Part shown: positions 21,709 through 35,227 of the stretch, in pieces
Layout: every line of letters starts with the position of its first letter
Numbering within the stretch: position 1 is the stretch's first letter
Source of the DNA: Vibrio sp. CK2-1
Lineage (GTDB): Bacteria > Pseudomonadota > Gammaproteobacteria > Enterobacterales > Vibrionaceae
Reading direction: 5' to 3'
Length of the DNA stretch: 64,000 nucleotides
NCBI RefSeq assembly: GCF_021726515.1
Contig: NZ_JAKKCJ010000007.1
Coordinates: forward strand, 62,001 to 126,000
Translations under genes and position numbers: made by a program
The notes under the pieces: generated by a model
Seen by the model: the letters and a program-made list of their open reading frames with translations, nothing else
The model's database searches: none
What the model was told of the DNA's origin: nothing

Positions 21709-21843
21709 ATCGCCAAACAATTAACAGAATGTGAAAATAATCATTTTACGCCTTGCTCTTTTCTGTATTAGAAACAAAGTAAGGTGTAGTATGTTCTGCG
21801 CATACAGCTGAACCAAAAACAAATGTAATTGGGTGTAAATAGA

Positions 21844-22191
21844 ATGTTTTTTTTAGTTTTAACTCAGTTTATTGTAGTTGGTGCGTTTAGCTTGATCAGT
21901 TTGTATGTTCAGGGAGATATGGCGAGTCAATCTGCCATTTTTGGGGGGCTGGTGTACTGCATCCCGTATATCGTAACAAGTTTGTATTTAAACAAGCCTG
22001 GGGCGGATACGGCAGCAAAAGTAATGGCGAAAGCCTATATTGGTTTAGCTTATAAGTTTGTAATCACCGTTGCTCTCTTTGTGTATTTTTTCAAGTACAC
22101 GGAAGTGCATTTAATTACTTTCTTTTCAGGCTATATCTTAGCTTTTGTTGTGCAATGCATTATGTCATTTGGTTTTATCAAACGTAATTAG
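21844..22191 (+). CDS. atpI: ATP synthase protein I
   Basis: Small membrane protein of 115 residues with four hydrophobic segments (about 2-20, 30-48, 65-85, 92-112). AtpI assists assembly of the c-ring. It is poorly conserved in sequence; position at the head of the atp operon is the main evidence. A TTG at 21829 would add five residues, but GGGTG before the ATG at 21844 favours the shorter form. It ends 12 bases before atpB. Confidence 0.8.
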   Translation: MFFLVLTQFIVVGAFSLISLYVQGDMASQSAIFGGLVYCIPYIVTSLYLNKPGADTAAKVMAKAYIGLAYKFVITVALFVYFFKYTEVHLITFFSGYILAFVVQCIMSFGFIKRN

Positions 22192-22980
<789 letters not shown>

Positions 22981-23025
22981 TAAAAAATTTTTTACATAAC
23001 ATTCAGATAAAACTTGGAGTTATAA

Positions 23026-23268
<243 letters not shown>

Positions 23269-23318
23269 CTTTTCATCCCGGTATTTGTTTTTAAATTGCA
23301 AACAAAGGAGAGTGTGCG

Positions 23319-23789
23319 GTGAACATTAACGCAACTCTGTTAGGTCAAGCGATAGCATTCGTGCTGTTTGTGTGGTTCTGCATGAAATATGTATGGCCGC
23401 CACTAATGGCAGCAATCGAAAATCGTCAGAAAAATATTGCTGACGGTTTAGCAGCCGCTGACCGCGCAGCTAAAGACTTGAGCCTAGCGCAAGCTAATGC
23501 TTCGGACAAATTGAAAGAAGCGAAAAAAGCTGCTGCTGAGATCATCGATCAAGCGAATAAGCGTAAAAGTCAGATTTTAGAAGAAAGCCAACTTGAAGCT
23601 CAAGCTGAGCGTCAAAAGATCTTAGATCAAGGCCGTGCTGAAATTGAAACTGAACGCAATCGCGCACGCGATGAACTTCGTAAGCAAGTAGCTATATTAG
23701 CTATCGCCGGTGCTGAGAAAATTCTGGAGCGTTCTATTGATCAGAACGTAAACCAAGATATTCTCGACGATATTACTGCAAAATTGTAA
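23319..23789 (+). CDS. atpF: F0F1 ATP synthase subunit b
   Basis: Peripheral-stalk subunit with one N-terminal membrane helix ([20 protein letters not shown]) and a long charged Ala/Lys/Glu-rich coiled coil. It has 156 residues, as in E. coli. The start is a GTG with AAAGGAG eight bases upstream. Confidence 0.96.
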   Translation: MNINATLLGQAIAFVLFVWFCMKYVWPPLMAAIENRQKNIADGLAAADRAAKDLSLAQANASDKLKEAKKAAAEIIDQANKRKSQILEESQLEAQAERQKILDQGRAEIETERNRARDELRKQVAILAIAGAEKILERSIDQNVNQDILDDITAKL

Positions 23790-23804
23790 CTAGAGGGGCA
23801 GCAT

Positions 23805-24335
23805 ATGTCTGATTTGACTACAATCGCACGCCCCTATGCTAAAGCAGCTTTTGAATTTTCGGTTGAGAAAGATGCAGTAGACCAGTGGTCTGAAATGCTT
23901 TCTTTCGCTGCTGAAGTCGCAAGAAATGAAGATGTAGTTGGTTTATTGAATAAAGCGCTTGCCGCGGATCAATTAGCCGAAGTCTTTGTTTCAATTTGCG
24001 CTGAGTTTGATGAAAACGGTAAAAACTTTTTGAAAGTTCTTGCTGAGAATGGCCGCTTAAAGGCCCTTCCTGAGATTTGTGAAGAGTTCTCTATTCTTAA
24101 AAAAGAATTAGATAATCAAGTAGATGTGAGTGTTGTTTCAGCAAGCACACTAACTGAGACTCAATTAGCAGAAATCAGCAAAAAACTCGAGCAGCGTCTT
24201 GATCGTAAAGTAAAGCTGAATTGCAGTGTAGATGAGACTCTACTTAGTGGAGTTATTATTCGAGCCGGAGACTTAATAATCGACAACTCAACTCGCGGTC
24301 GTTTGAACCGTTTGAGTGACGCATTAATGTCTTAA
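23805..24335 (+). CDS. atpH: F0F1 ATP synthase subunit delta
   Basis: Links the F1 top to the b-subunit stalk. It has 176 residues with the N-terminal [14 protein letters not shown] and the C-terminal signature [22 protein letters not shown] (split over two recognisable halves). AGAGGGG precedes the ATG; atpA follows after 13 bases. Confidence 0.96.
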   Translation: MSDLTTIARPYAKAAFEFSVEKDAVDQWSEMLSFAAEVARNEDVVGLLNKALAADQLAEVFVSICAEFDENGKNFLKVLAENGRLKALPEICEEFSILKKELDNQVDVSVVSASTLTETQLAEISKKLEQRLDRKVKLNCSVDETLLSGVIIRAGDLIIDNSTRGRLNRLSDALMS

Positions 24336-24348
24336 TGGGGATTGGAGC

Positions 24349-25890
24349 ATGCAACTTAATTCCACAGAAATTAGCGAGCTGATCAAACAGCGCATTGAGA
24401 AATTCGATGTTGTGAGTGAAGCACGCAATGAAGGTACTATCGTCTCTGTGAGCGATGGTATTATCCGCATCCACGGTTTAGCCGATGTGATGCAGGGTGA
24501 AATGATTGAACTACCGGGCGGTCTTTACGCGCTTGCACTTAACCTTGAGCGTGACTCGGTTGGTGCGGTTGTAATGGGCCCGTATGCTAACCTTCAGGAA
24601 GGCATGAAAGTAACGGGTACTGGTCGTATCCTTGAAGTACCTGTAGGTCCTGAATTGCTTGGTCGTGTGGTAAACACACTTGGCCTACCAATTGATGGTA
24701 AAGGCCCTATTGATGCAAAACTCACTTCTCCAGTAGAAATGATTGCACCAGGTGTTATCGATCGTAAATCAGTAGATCAACCAGTACAAACTGGTTATAA
24801 GTCTGTTGACTCAATGATTCCAATCGGCCGTGGTCAGCGTGAGCTTATCATCGGTGACCGTCAGACGGGTAAAACCGCGATGGCGATTGATGCGATCATT
24901 AACCAACGAGATTCTGGAATCTTCTCTATCTACGTAGCGATTGGCCAAAAAGCCTCTACCATTGCTAACGTAGTACGTAAACTTGAAGAGCACGGCGCAC
25001 TAGCAAACACTATCGTGGTTGTAGCATCGGCTTCTGAGTCTGCGGCATTGCAATACCTGGCTCCATATTCAGGTTGTGCAATGGGTGAGTACTTCCGTGA
25101 TCGCGGTGAAGATGCTCTGATTGTTTATGATGATCTATCTAAACAAGCGGTAGCTTACCGTCAGATTTCTCTACTTCTAAAACGTCCACCTGGTCGTGAA
25201 GCGTTCCCTGGTGATGTTTTCTACCTTCACTCTCGTCTTTTAGAGCGTGCGTCTCGTGTAAGCGAGCACTATGTAGAAACCTTTACTAAAGGTGAAGTGA
25301 AAGGTAAGACAGGTTCTTTAACCGCTCTTCCTATCATTGAAACGCAAGCTGGTGACGTATCTGCATTCGTACCGACTAACGTAATCTCGATTACCGATGG
25401 TCAGATCTTCCTACAAACTGAGCTATTTAATGCTGGTGTTCGCCCTGCGGTTGACCCAGGTATTTCGGTATCTCGTGTAGGTGGTTCAGCGCAAACTAAG
25501 ATCATTAAGAAACTGTCTGGTGGTATTCGTACCGCGCTTGCACAGTATCGTGAACTTGCAGCGTTTGCTCAGTTCTCATCTGATCTTGATGCTGCGACCA
25601 AGAAGCAGTTGAACCATGGTCAAAAAGTAACTGAGTTAATGAAGCAGAAGCAATACGCTCCATTCTCTGTATTTGACCAAGCATTGGTTATCTTTGCTGC
25701 TGAGCGCGGTTATTTAGACACAATCGAGCTAAACAAATTAGCTGATTTTGAAGCCGCTCTTCTATCGTACGCTCACGGTCAATTTGCTGATTTCGTTGCT
25801 GAAATCAACAAGACGGGTGCTTATAACGATGAAATCGAAGCCACACTTAAGAAGTTGGTTGATGGTTTCGTAGCAACCCAGACCTGGTAA
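24349..25890 (+). CDS. atpA: F0F1 ATP synthase subunit alpha
   Basis: Non-catalytic nucleotide-binding subunit of F1, 513 residues as in E. coli. Walker A GDRQTGKT lies at 169-176; the family signature [17 protein letters not shown] is present. A 7-bp inverted repeat (GGTGATG/CATCACC, 25897-25940) separates it from atpG, a possible intercistronic RNA hairpin. Confidence 0.98.
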   Translation: MQLNSTEISELIKQRIEKFDVVSEARNEGTIVSVSDGIIRIHGLADVMQGEMIELPGGLYALALNLERDSVGAVVMGPYANLQEGMKVTGTGRILEVPVGPELLGRVVNTLGLPIDGKGPIDAKLTSPVEMIAPGVIDRKSVDQPVQTGYKSVDSMIPIGRGQRELIIGDRQTGKTAMAIDAIINQRDSGIFSIYVAIGQKASTIANVVRKLEEHGALANTIVVVASASESAALQYLAPYSGCAMGEYFRDRGEDALIVYDDLSKQAVAYRQISLLLKRPPGREAFPGDVFYLHSRLLERASRVSEHYVETFTKGEVKGKTGSLTALPIIETQAGDVSAFVPTNVISITDGQIFLQTELFNAGVRPAVDPGISVSRVGGSAQTKIIKKLSGGIRTALAQYRELAAFAQFSSDLDAATKKQLNHGQKVTELMKQKQYAPFSVFDQALVIFAAERGYLDTIELNKLADFEAALLSYAHGQFADFVAEINKTGAYNDEIEATLKKLVDGFVATQTW

Positions 25891-25972
25891 TTCGTAGGTG
25901 ATGTTTATGATTAATTTAAATTTTAGTTATCAGCATCACCAGTTAGCGAATGTCCATTAAAGGAGAGTAACG

Positions 25973-26839
25973 ATGGCCGGCGCAAAAGAGATTCGTACTA
26001 AAATTGGTAGTGTTAAGAGCACACAAAAAATTACGAAGGCAATGAAAATGGTTGCGGCTTCCAAGATGCGTCGTACACAAGACGCGATGGAATCGTCTCG
26101 ACCATATGCAGAAACAATGCGTAAAGTGATCGGTCATGTAGCCAATGCCAACCTTGAGTATAAGCACCCTTATCTTGAGGAGCGTGAAGCTAAAAAAGTA
26201 GGCTACATTATCGTGTCAACCGACCGTGGTTTATGTGGTGGTTTAAACATTAACTTGTTTAAAGCAGCATTAAACGACATGAAGGCATGGTCTGATAAAG
26301 GCGCAAGTGTTGAACTTGCAGTGATTGGTAGTAAAGCTACCTCCTTCTTCAGACATACTGGCGCTAAAGTATCTGCTCAAATTTCAGGTTTAGGTGATGA
26401 GCCTAGTCTTGAATCTTTGATTGGTTCTGTCGGTGTAATGCTGAAAAAATACGACGAAGGTGAACTTGATCGCCTATACGTAGTATTTAACCGGTTCGTT
26501 AACACTATGGTTCAAGAACCTAAGATCGATCAATTGCTACCTTTGCCTAAATCGGATAGCGATGACATGAAACGCACTCATTCTTGGGATTATATTTATG
26601 AGCCTGAACCTAAGCCGTTATTAGATACTTTGCTTCGACGTTATGTTGAATCTCAAGTGTATCAAGGCGTGGTGGAAAATCTCGCATGTGAGATGGCAGC
26701 CCGAATGATTGCGATGCAAGCAGCAACAGATAATGCGAGTAATCTGATTGAAGATTTAGAACTTGTGTATAACAAAGCGCGTCAAGCGGCGATTACACAA
26801 GAGCTATCAGAAATCGTATCTGGTGCAGCAGCAGTTTAA
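25973..26839 (+). CDS. atpG: F0F1 ATP synthase subunit gamma
   Basis: Central rotor shaft, 288 residues. N-terminal [20 protein letters not shown] and the C-terminal helix with [20 protein letters not shown] form the coiled coil inside the alpha-beta hexamer. The ATG is preceded by AAAGGAGAG. Confidence 0.97.
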   Translation: MAGAKEIRTKIGSVKSTQKITKAMKMVAASKMRRTQDAMESSRPYAETMRKVIGHVANANLEYKHPYLEEREAKKVGYIIVSTDRGLCGGLNINLFKAALNDMKAWSDKGASVELAVIGSKATSFFRHTGAKVSAQISGLGDEPSLESLIGSVGVMLKKYDEGELDRLYVVFNRFVNTMVQEPKIDQLLPLPKSDSDDMKRTHSWDYIYEPEPKPLLDTLLRRYVESQVYQGVVENLACEMAARMIAMQAATDNASNLIEDLELVYNKARQAAITQELSEIVSGAAAV

Positions 26840-26893
26840 TTTTATTGTTAAATCAGGTTTCGTTATTTGAATGAAGCTTAGGTAAATTAATAG

Positions 26894-28312
<1,419 letters not shown>

Positions 28313-28381
28313 GTTTAAAAGACAAAGACGTTTAAATTTAAACACTGAGTTTATTAAGCTATAAGCTAATTAGGAGGCAAC

Positions 28382-28804
28382 ATGGCTATGACTTTTCACC
28401 TAGACATCGTAAGTGCTGAGAAAAAATTATTTTCTGGTACGGTCGAATCTTTCATGGTGACAGGTAGTGAAGGTGAACTAGGTATTTACCCAGGACACAC
28501 TCCACTTCTGACTGCTATTAAGCCTGGTATGGTGCGTTTAATTAAGCAACACGGCCACGAAGAAATTATTTATGTTTCTGGTGGCATGGTTGAAGTTCAA
28601 CCGGGTACTGCAACAGTACTGGCTGATACCGCAATCCGTGGTGAAGACTTAGATGCAGCTAAGGCTGAAGAAGCCAAACGCAAAGCTGAAGAGAATATTA
28701 AGAATCAGCATGGCGACATTGACTTCGTTAAAGCGACCAGTGATCTGGCGAAAGCAATTGCTCAGTTACGAGTAATTGAATTAACGCGCAAATCACATCG
28801 TTAA
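28382..28804 (+). CDS. atpC: F0F1 ATP synthase subunit epsilon
   Basis: Regulatory rotor subunit that can inhibit ATP hydrolysis. It has 140 residues: an N-terminal beta sandwich ([17 protein letters not shown]) and a C-terminal helical hairpin. AGGAGGC lies before the ATG. It is the last gene of the operon. Confidence 0.97.
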   Translation: MAMTFHLDIVSAEKKLFSGTVESFMVTGSEGELGIYPGHTPLLTAIKPGMVRLIKQHGHEEIIYVSGGMVEVQPGTATVLADTAIRGEDLDAAKAEEAKRKAEENIKNQHGDIDFVKATSDLAKAIAQLRVIELTRKSHR

Positions 28805-28831
28805 GTTTTAGCGGTAATAGAGTAAGAATAA

Positions 28832-28856
28832 AAGGCGGCCTAAGGTCGCCTTTTTT
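28832..28856 (+). terminator. terminator of the atp operon
   Basis: AAGGCGGCC/GGTCGCCTT, a 9-bp stem with one G.T wobble and a 3-base loop, is followed by TTTTTTG, 28 bases after atpC. Confidence 0.88.
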
Positions 28857-28947
28857 GTTGTTTTTTTGTCAGTACGTCTCAAATTTTGGTCAAAGTGACT
28901 ACTTTTAAGGTAGAATCTTTGCAGATTAATCTTATAGGTAATGCTTT

Positions 28948-30306
28948 ATGAATTTTAGCGCTGTCATTCTTGCCGCGGGTAAAGGTACTCGCATGTATTC
29001 TGAAAAACCTAAAGTCCTACACCGCTTGGCTGGTCGTCCGATGGCAAAACATGTCATTGATACTTGTGCCAAAGTGGGTGCGCAAAATATTCATTTGGTT
29101 TATGGCCACGGTGGCGATCAAATGAAGGAAGCTTTAGGTTCTGAGCCAGTTAATTGGGTGCTACAAGAAAAACAACTTGGAACTGGCCACGCGGTGAACC
29201 AAGCGGCTCCCGATTTTGCTGACGATGAAAAAGTTCTTATTTTGTATGGTGATGTACCATTAATTTCTAGTGAAACCGTTGAAAACTTACTCGATGCTCA
29301 ACCAAATGGTGGTATTGCACTACTAACGGTTATCTTGAAAAAGCCAGAAGGTTACGGCCGTATTATTCGTAAAAATGGCCCAGTGGTAGCGATTGTTGAG
29401 CAAAAAGATGCCACGGAAGAACAAAAGCTAATTAAAGAAATCAACACCGGCGTGATGGTTGCCACTGGTGGTGATTTAAAGCGTTGGCTATCCGCGCTTA
29501 AAAATGAAAATGCTCAAGGCGAATATTATCTTACCGATATTATTGCCGCTGCTCATAAAGAAGGCCGTGCAGTTGAAGCGGTTCACCCTGTTAGCCCGAT
29601 AGAGGTTGAAGGCGTTAACGATAGAGCTCAGCTAGCAAGACTGGAAAGAGCCTATCAGTCAATGCAAGCGCAAAGACTATTAGAACAAGGTGTGATGCTA
29701 CGCGATCCAAATCGTTTTGATTTACGCGGAGAAGTACACTTTGGAATGGACGTTGAAATTGATGTGAATGTTATCTTAAAAGGTAAAGTTACCATTGGTA
29801 ATAATGTCCAAATCGGCGCTGGCTGCATATTAAAAGATTGTGAGATTAAAGATAACGCGATTCTTTACCCTTATAGCATTGTTGAAGAGTCTGTTGTTGG
29901 TGAAGAGTGTACCGTTGGGCCTTATGCGCGTTTACGCCCAGGTTCTGAGCTGAAAAAAGCTGCTCACGTGGGTAACTTTGTTGAAATCAAAAATGCCACT
30001 CTAGGTGAAGACTCTAAAGCTGGCCACTTAACTTATTTAGGTGATGCACAAATTGGTGATCGTGTGAATCTTGGTGCTGGTGTGATCACTTGCAACTACG
30101 ATGGTGCAAATAAGTTTAAGACCACCATTGGTGATGATGTGTTTGTGGGGTCTGATTCTCAATTAATCGCGCCTGTTACGATTGCCGATGGTTCAACCAT
30201 TGGTGCTGGTACCACATTAACGAAAGATGTGGCTGAGAATGAATTAGTGATCACGCGAGCGAAAGAGCGTGTCATTGCTGGTTGGAAACGCCCAACGAAA
30301 AAATAG
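28948..30306 (+). CDS. glmU: bifunctional GlcNAc-1-P uridyltransferase / GlcN-1-P acetyltransferase GlmU
   Basis: Makes UDP-GlcNAc for peptidoglycan and LPS. It has 452 residues. The N-terminal pyrophosphorylase domain (to about 229) has [18 protein letters not shown]; the C-terminal left-handed beta-helix shows the hexapeptide-repeat pattern with [19 protein letters not shown] and [16 protein letters not shown] near the acetyl-transfer site. The position right after atpC is common in gammaproteobacteria. Confidence 0.98.
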   Translation: MNFSAVILAAGKGTRMYSEKPKVLHRLAGRPMAKHVIDTCAKVGAQNIHLVYGHGGDQMKEALGSEPVNWVLQEKQLGTGHAVNQAAPDFADDEKVLILYGDVPLISSETVENLLDAQPNGGIALLTVILKKPEGYGRIIRKNGPVVAIVEQKDATEEQKLIKEINTGVMVATGGDLKRWLSALKNENAQGEYYLTDIIAAAHKEGRAVEAVHPVSPIEVEGVNDRAQLARLERAYQSMQAQRLLEQGVMLRDPNRFDLRGEVHFGMDVEIDVNVILKGKVTIGNNVQIGAGCILKDCEIKDNAILYPYSIVEESVVGEECTVGPYARLRPGSELKKAAHVGNFVEIKNATLGEDSKAGHLTYLGDAQIGDRVNLGAGVITCNYDGANKFKTTIGDDVFVGSDSQLIAPVTIADGSTIGAGTTLTKDVAENELVITRAKERVIAGWKRPTKK

Positions 30307-30325
30307 AACAAAGTTCGTAAAGAGC

Positions 30326-30390
30326 CGTTTCTCGAAACTCGAAAAAGCCCACAGTTATGTGGGCTTTGTTATATCTAGTCTCGAGAAACG
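30326..30390. terminator. nested bidirectional terminator between glmU and punC
   Basis: The inner hairpin AAAGCCCACA/TGTGGGCTTT (30344-30367, 4-base loop) is enclosed by a second perfect 10-base inverted repeat, CGTTTCTCGA (30326-30335) and TCGAGAAACG (30381-30390). The genes on either side converge here. Confidence 0.82.
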
Positions 30391-30396
30391 TATTAA

Positions 30397-31584
30397 CTAT
30401 ACTTCTTCTACTAACTCAGCAGTTACTTCTACTTTTGATACTGAGAACAAGTAGCCAGCTAATAAGCCAAGCGTACATAAAACAGCAACAAAACCAGTGG
30501 TTGGCAGTGCTTGGCTAGCAAACGCCGCTACTAAAGCACTGGCTAAGCCACTGATACAAATCTGTAAGCTATTTTGTAGTCCCGCTGCGGTAGCAGGGCT
30601 GTTTTTGCAACTTGAAAGCGCACGATTGACTACGATTGGGTATAACGCACCGTTCGCGACGGCAATAAAGCAGAACGGGATCAACACCGGCCAAATCGTG
30701 CTGATGTCCATTTGCGAAGCAATAAACATCACGATAGATGAAACTGTGAATAGGGCTAATAAAGCTTTTAATACCTTGCCATCACCGAGTTTGGCGACAT
30801 AACGTTTACCAAAGTAACCACCCGCCATAAAGGCAATGGTTTGAGGAACAAAGCTTAAGCCGATATCTTTTGCATCATAGCCCATAGAAGTCATGATTTC
30901 TGGCATACCGGTAAGGTAGGCAAAGAAACACGCTGAAGCCATCGCAAACATCAATACGTTACCTAGGTAAACTCGAGAGCCAAACAAGCCTTTAATATCT
31001 TGCTTGATAGACGTTTGTTTTGGTTCGGCTGCTGGATCTTTTGGTTGAGCTAGTGTCATCCAAGTTAGCGCAGCACCGACTACGGTTAAGAAAATAAAGA
31101 TGCTCGACCAACCAAAGTGGCTCATTAAGAAAACGCCAAGTTGTGGTGCGATAGCAGGTGATAAAGCCACTAATGGCATGATGGATGCAAACACTTGTTG
31201 GCTAACTGAGCTTGAGTAGCGCTTAATCACCATCGCTTGCCAGATCACTGCTGGCGCACAAACCCCAATCGCTTGAATAAAGCGTAGAGTCAATAATTGC
31301 CATACTTCTTGGCTAAAACCTAAACCCAGTGATGCTAAAGAGAACAGCACTAAGCCAGTCGCGAGCGTATTACGATGACCAAACTTATCAGAAGCTAGAC
31401 CCCATAACAGCTGACCAGAAGCCATACCGGCTAAAAAGATCGATAAAGACAAAGCAATCGATTCTGGACCAGTAGAAAAATGCGCTTCTAAGGTTTTGAA
31501 TGCTGGCAAATACATGTCGGTGGCAACAAAGCCCAACATAGATAATGCAGCAAGATAAAATAATTGTGTTTTTGCGATATTCAT
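30397..31584 (-). CDS. punC: purine nucleoside MFS transporter, PunC (YdhC) family
   Basis: Twelve-helix major-facilitator protein of the Bcr/CflA drug:H+ antiporter branch, 395 residues from the ATG at 31584. The closest match I recognise is E. coli PunC (YdhC), which imports adenosine and other purine nucleosides: shared segments include GFVATDMYLPAF, IQAIGVCAPAVIWQA, CFFAYLTGMPEI, FVPQTIAFMAGGYFG and PFCFIAVANGALYPIVV. A LysR gene matching PunR is divergently encoded, the same pairing as in E. coli. An upstream in-frame ATG at 31635 would add 17 residues of unlikely sequence; the chosen start lacks a strong ribosome site. Confidence 0.8.
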   Translation of the reverse strand: MNIAKTQLFYLAALSMLGFVATDMYLPAFKTLEAHFSTGPESIALSLSIFLAGMASGQLLWGLASDKFGHRNTLATGLVLFSLASLGLGFSQEVWQLLTLRFIQAIGVCAPAVIWQAMVIKRYSSSVSQQVFASIMPLVALSPAIAPQLGVFLMSHFGWSSIFIFLTVVGAALTWMTLAQPKDPAAEPKQTSIKQDIKGLFGSRVYLGNVLMFAMASACFFAYLTGMPEIMTSMGYDAKDIGLSFVPQTIAFMAGGYFGKRYVAKLGDGKVLKALLALFTVSSIVMFIASQMDISTIWPVLIPFCFIAVANGALYPIVVNRALSSCKNSPATAAGLQNSLQICISGLASALVAAFASQALPTTGFVAVLCTLGLLAGYLFSVSKVEVTAELVEEV

Positions 31585-31730
31585 AAAGCGACCATTCAGG
31601 ATAGAAATTGACGTAATGCCAAAGATTAACCGCATTATAAATTCTTCTATCTGAGAAATTAAACGTTATAATTTTAACTCATCGTTCAATTTTTTTGATG
31701 GATAGAAAAATCAGTTAAGTGGAAGGGAAT

Positions 31731-32630
31731 ATGTACTCAAAGCAATCATTACAAATGCTCGATACCGTAGCGCGTATGGGCAGTTTTACTGCAGCGGCAG
31801 AGCAATTACATAAAGTTCCTTCGGCGATAAGTTATGCGGTTCGTCAGGTTGAACAAGAGCTTGGTGTGAAACTATTTCATCGATTAACTCGCAAAGTGCA
31901 ATTAACCGAAGCCGGTGAACACTTTATTAAAGAAGCACGCCAGTTATTGCGTCAAATGGAAGAAGTGAAAGCGCAAACCAAACGAGTCGAAAGTGGTTAC
32001 CATAAAACCGTTAAGCTAACCCTAGATAACATCGTAAAACTTGAGCAGTTAAAGCCTTTAATTGAGGACTTTTATAACACTTTCGATTATGCCGAATTGC
32101 AGATCAACATGGAGGTGTTTAATGGTTCATGGGAAGCGATTTCTGAAGGACGTGCAGATGTTGTGATAGGAGCAACCTCTGCAATTCCAGTGAGTGGCGA
32201 TTATGGTGTTAAACCTATGGGTAGTATTGACTGGGCGTATGTGATGGCCGCCGACCACCCATTAGCGAGTCAAAGCGAATTAACCGATGACGATTTAGCC
32301 GCGATCCCAGCTATTTGTTTGGATGATACCTCGACCATTCTACCTAAACGCCATACTTGGCATTCTGCACAGCAGCGTCGTTTATTACTGCCTAACTGGT
32401 TTAGTGCGATTGAGTGTTTAAAAAATAAAGTCGGAATGGGGTATATGCCGCGTCACATGGCGACGTTTTTTATCGAGCAAGGTGATTTAATTGAAGTGAA
32501 TCTCACCGGCGATAAACCTTTAAGTGCTTGTTGTTTGGTATGGCGCAAGAACCAAGATAATAAGCTGGTGGAATGGTTGATAGACTACCTTGGCGATAGC
32601 CAGAAAATGTATCAAGACTGGCTTAAATGA
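31731..32630 (+). CDS. punR: LysR-type regulator, PunR (YdhB) family
   Basis: Transcription activator, 299 residues. The N-terminal winged helix-turn-helix has MLDTVARMGSFTAAAEQLH and VPSAISYAVRQVEQELG; the C-terminal effector domain has EVFNGSWEAISEGRADVVIG followed by ATSAIPVSG, closely resembling E. coli PunR, which activates punC in response to nucleosides. A GTG at 31719 is in frame, but GGAAGGGA directly before the ATG at 31731 decides the start. It is divergent from punC with a 146-base shared region that I could not resolve into an operator. Confidence 0.8.
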   Translation: MYSKQSLQMLDTVARMGSFTAAAEQLHKVPSAISYAVRQVEQELGVKLFHRLTRKVQLTEAGEHFIKEARQLLRQMEEVKAQTKRVESGYHKTVKLTLDNIVKLEQLKPLIEDFYNTFDYAELQINMEVFNGSWEAISEGRADVVIGATSAIPVSGDYGVKPMGSIDWAYVMAADHPLASQSELTDDDLAAIPAICLDDTSTILPKRHTWHSAQQRRLLLPNWFSAIECLKNKVGMGYMPRHMATFFIEQGDLIEVNLTGDKPLSACCLVWRKNQDNKLVEWLIDYLGDSQKMYQDWLK

Positions 32631-32674
32631 GTTGTGAGCTATGGGAATGACTATTAATCGAAAAATGAAAAAAA

Positions 32675-32712
32675 GCGCCTTTACCGTTAAATGATTTTAC
32701 TGGTAAAGGCGC
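32675..32712 (-). terminator. terminator after murP
   Basis: GCGCCTTTACC/GGTAAAGGCGC form a perfect 11-bp stem. Only the minus strand has a T run after it (TTTTTTTC), so it serves murP, with possible help to punR. Confidence 0.8.
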
Positions 32713-32763
32713 AAGCTAGGATCTAGGGGGGAATCTAGCTTAAATAATAATTAACTTAACTCT

Positions 32764-32793
32764 GTTAATTAAGAGATTGTTAATTAAGAGATT
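32764..32793. repeat. perfect 15-bp tandem duplication
   Basis: The unit GTTAATTAAGAGATT occurs twice head to tail, between the murP stop and its terminator, and is followed by a partial third copy start (GTTAT). It is probably a replication-slippage product. Confidence 0.9.
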
Positions 32794-32809
32794 GTTATCT
32801 CAAAGAGGC

Positions 32810-34258
32810 TTAGCTTAAATCCACATCCTTAGTGCCAAAGAAATAGGTCGCAAGGAAGCCAACAATGTAAGAAATCAGTAGTCCGACTAAGAACACCATC
32901 ATTGCAGGGAAGATACCGCTAGCGGATGTCATCAGTGGTAGAGCAACAATACCGGATGGACCAAATACGGTATTTAAGCCGACAGGTAATCCAAGATAAG
33001 AGACTAAGCCAATAAAGAAGCCACCAGCTGCGCCACCTAAACAAGCCGTCACAAAAGGTTTCACACGAGGTAGAGTTACGCCATAAATCAGTGGCTCACC
33101 AATGCCTAAAATTCCCGGAATAATAGCGCCTTTTACTTGCGTTCTTAGTAGAGCATCTTTGTTAGCTTTAAAGTAAAGCGCCATTGAAGCACCCACTTGA
33201 CCGCCGCCCGCCATGGCTAGAATAGGGAACAGTGAGTTAAAGCCTTGTGTTTCCATTAACGCAAAGTAGACAGGAACAAAACCTTGGTGAATACCAAACA
33301 CCACTGAGATTAGGAATAAGCCGGCGAGAATAGCGGCACCAATCGGGTTGTCATTTAGGTTTAAGAACAACCAAGACATACCTTTAAACAGCTCGCCACC
33401 AATTGGCATGATCACGACAAAAGTCACAACACCCATAATTAATAAGGTGACGACCGAGGTTAAGATCATATCGAGGTCATCGGGCATGTATTTGCGTACA
33501 AATTTCTCGACCTGCGCACCAATGATCGCCGCCATCAATACGCCGATAATATTACCGCGTGGATCGATAGTCATACCGAAGAACTCACTCATGCCAGAGT
33601 AAATGCCTGAGGTCGCATCTGGGTTATAGCCTAGTACGAACAGTGACGCTAAGATGGCACCGTTAACTCCTGAACCGCCAAAAGCCTGTTGAGCGTTATA
33701 GCCAATTAAGATACTTAAGAAAGCAAATAGGCCTTTACCAAATACTTTCATATAAGCGATCAGATCGACCATAAAAACACTTGGCGTTTGATCGAGAACG
33801 TAAATTTGCTCAAGTAGGGTAGCAAAACCGAGTAGTAAACCAGCCGCAATAAAGCCCGGAATTAACGGGGTAAAGATGGTGGCAAACTTACTTAAGAAGC
33901 GTTGTACACCGCTAGTTTGTTTACTTTTCATCTGCTTTTTTTGATCAGATGCGATGCTCGATAAATCTTGGTTTTCTACTGGTTGTGCTGTTTCTGAGCT
34001 TGAATTGGCAATTAAGTCATTCATCAGATCGGCAGCGGTTTGCGCTTTACCTGGGCCTAAAATAATTTGCAGTTGTTCGTCACCTTCAACCACCCCCATT
34101 ACGCCAGCGACTGACTTTAAGCTTGTTAAATCAATCACACCGTAGTTGTTGAGTGATAGGCGTAAGCGCGTCATGCAGTTGCCGCATTTATTGATATTTG
34201 CACTACCACCAACGGTCGCTAAGATGGTTTCCATCATTGCAGAAGTAATTTTCGCCAT
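32810..34258 (-). CDS. murP: PTS N-acetylmuramic acid transporter EIIBC, MurP
   Basis: Takes up and phosphorylates MurNAc to MurNAc-6-P. It has 482 residues: an EIIB domain (about 1-85) with the phosphocysteine in [11 protein letters not shown] (Cys28 most likely), a polar linker, and a ten-helix EIIC domain with [18 protein letters not shown]. The EIIB start [18 protein letters not shown] resembles E. coli MurP. There is no EIIA domain, so phosphate must come from a separate EIIA such as Crr. It follows murQ by 27 bases. Confidence 0.9.
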   Translation of the reverse strand: MAKITSAMMETILATVGGSANINKCGNCMTRLRLSLNNYGVIDLTSLKSVAGVMGVVEGDEQLQIILGPGKAQTAADLMNDLIANSSSETAQPVENQDLSSIASDQKKQMKSKQTSGVQRFLSKFATIFTPLIPGFIAAGLLLGFATLLEQIYVLDQTPSVFMVDLIAYMKVFGKGLFAFLSILIGYNAQQAFGGSGVNGAILASLFVLGYNPDATSGIYSGMSEFFGMTIDPRGNIIGVLMAAIIGAQVEKFVRKYMPDDLDMILTSVVTLLIMGVVTFVVIMPIGGELFKGMSWLFLNLNDNPIGAAILAGLFLISVVFGIHQGFVPVYFALMETQGFNSLFPILAMAGGGQVGASMALYFKANKDALLRTQVKGAIIPGILGIGEPLIYGVTLPRVKPFVTACLGGAAGGFFIGLVSYLGLPVGLNTVFGPSGIVALPLMTSASGIFPAMMVFLVGLLISYIVGFLATYFFGTKDVDLS

Positions 34259-34285
34259 GATTTTATTCCTTTAGTGATTGTGAAA

Positions 34286-35185
34286 TCAGTTAATTAAAGC
34301 GGCACGAATAAAGCCGTTATGTTGAGTTAAACGCTGTTTTGCTTGCTGCGCATCAATATCAGCTAGGATCATCAAAATAGCGGTTTTGCAGTGACGGTCA
34401 CATGCATTCAATGCTTGTTCAGCTTGCTCAGTCGTCGCGCCGGTTGCTTCCACCACAATATTGGTTTGGCGCTGAATGAGTTTGGCGTTAGTGGCTTCTA
34501 CATCCACCATTAGGTTGCCAAAGACTTTACCACTGCGAATCATTGCGCCAGTGGTTAACATATTCAGTACTAGTTTTTGTGCGGTGCCAGCTTTCATGCG
34601 AGATGAGCCAGTAACCACTTCGGCACCGACAATCGGAGTAATCACTATTTTGGCTTGTGCTTCCATTGGGCAACCCGGATTGCAAGCCAGTGAGACTGTG
34701 GTCGCGCCTACTGAATTAGCATATTTCAAACCGCCAATCACATAAGGAGTACGGCCACTGGCGGCGATTCCCACTACTACGTCTTTGTTGGTTAGATTTA
34801 GTGATTCAAGATCCGACTGGCCGAGTTCGACATTGTCTTCAGCATTCTCGACCGCTTTTAAAATAGCTTGATGACCACCCGCAATTAAACCGACTACTAG
34901 CTCTGGGTTGCTTCCATAAGTTGGCGGGCACTCACTTGCATCAAGAATACCTAGTCGGCCAGAAGTGCCTGCGCCCATATAAATCAATCGACCACCAGAG
35001 GCAAACGCTTGGGTGATCACATCGACTGCTTGAGCAATTTTGGGTAGTTCCGCTTTCACCGCCAGAGGGACTTTTTGATCTTCTTGGTTAATGATGGTCA
35101 GCATCTCTTGTGTTGAAAGGGTATCAATCTCAGCACTGGCAGTATTTCGGCTTTCCGTCACTAAGTGGGTTAAATCAATTTTCAT
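34286..35185 (-). CDS. murQ: N-acetylmuramic acid 6-phosphate etherase MurQ
   Basis: Cleaves the lactyl ether of MurNAc-6-P to GlcNAc-6-P and D-lactate, for cell-wall sugar recycling or scavenging. It has 299 residues with a SIS fold: [21 protein letters not shown] (motif read in two halves, GAGTSGRLG and DASECPPT) holds the catalytic glutamate, and [17 protein letters not shown] is the second hallmark. It is first in the minus-strand murQ-murP unit. Confidence 0.96.
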   Translation of the reverse strand: MKIDLTHLVTESRNTASAEIDTLSTQEMLTIINQEDQKVPLAVKAELPKIAQAVDVITQAFASGGRLIYMGAGTSGRLGILDASECPPTYGSNPELVVGLIAGGHQAILKAVENAEDNVELGQSDLESLNLTNKDVVVGIAASGRTPYVIGGLKYANSVGATTVSLACNPGCPMEAQAKIVITPIVGAEVVTGSSRMKAGTAQKLVLNMLTTGAMIRSGKVFGNLMVDVEATNAKLIQRQTNIVVEATGATTEQAEQALNACDRHCKTAILMILADIDAQQAKQRLTQHNGFIRAALIN

Positions 35186-35227
35186 AATATGTCTCTTTGG
35201 TGGAAGGTGATTTGATGGCGATAATAT

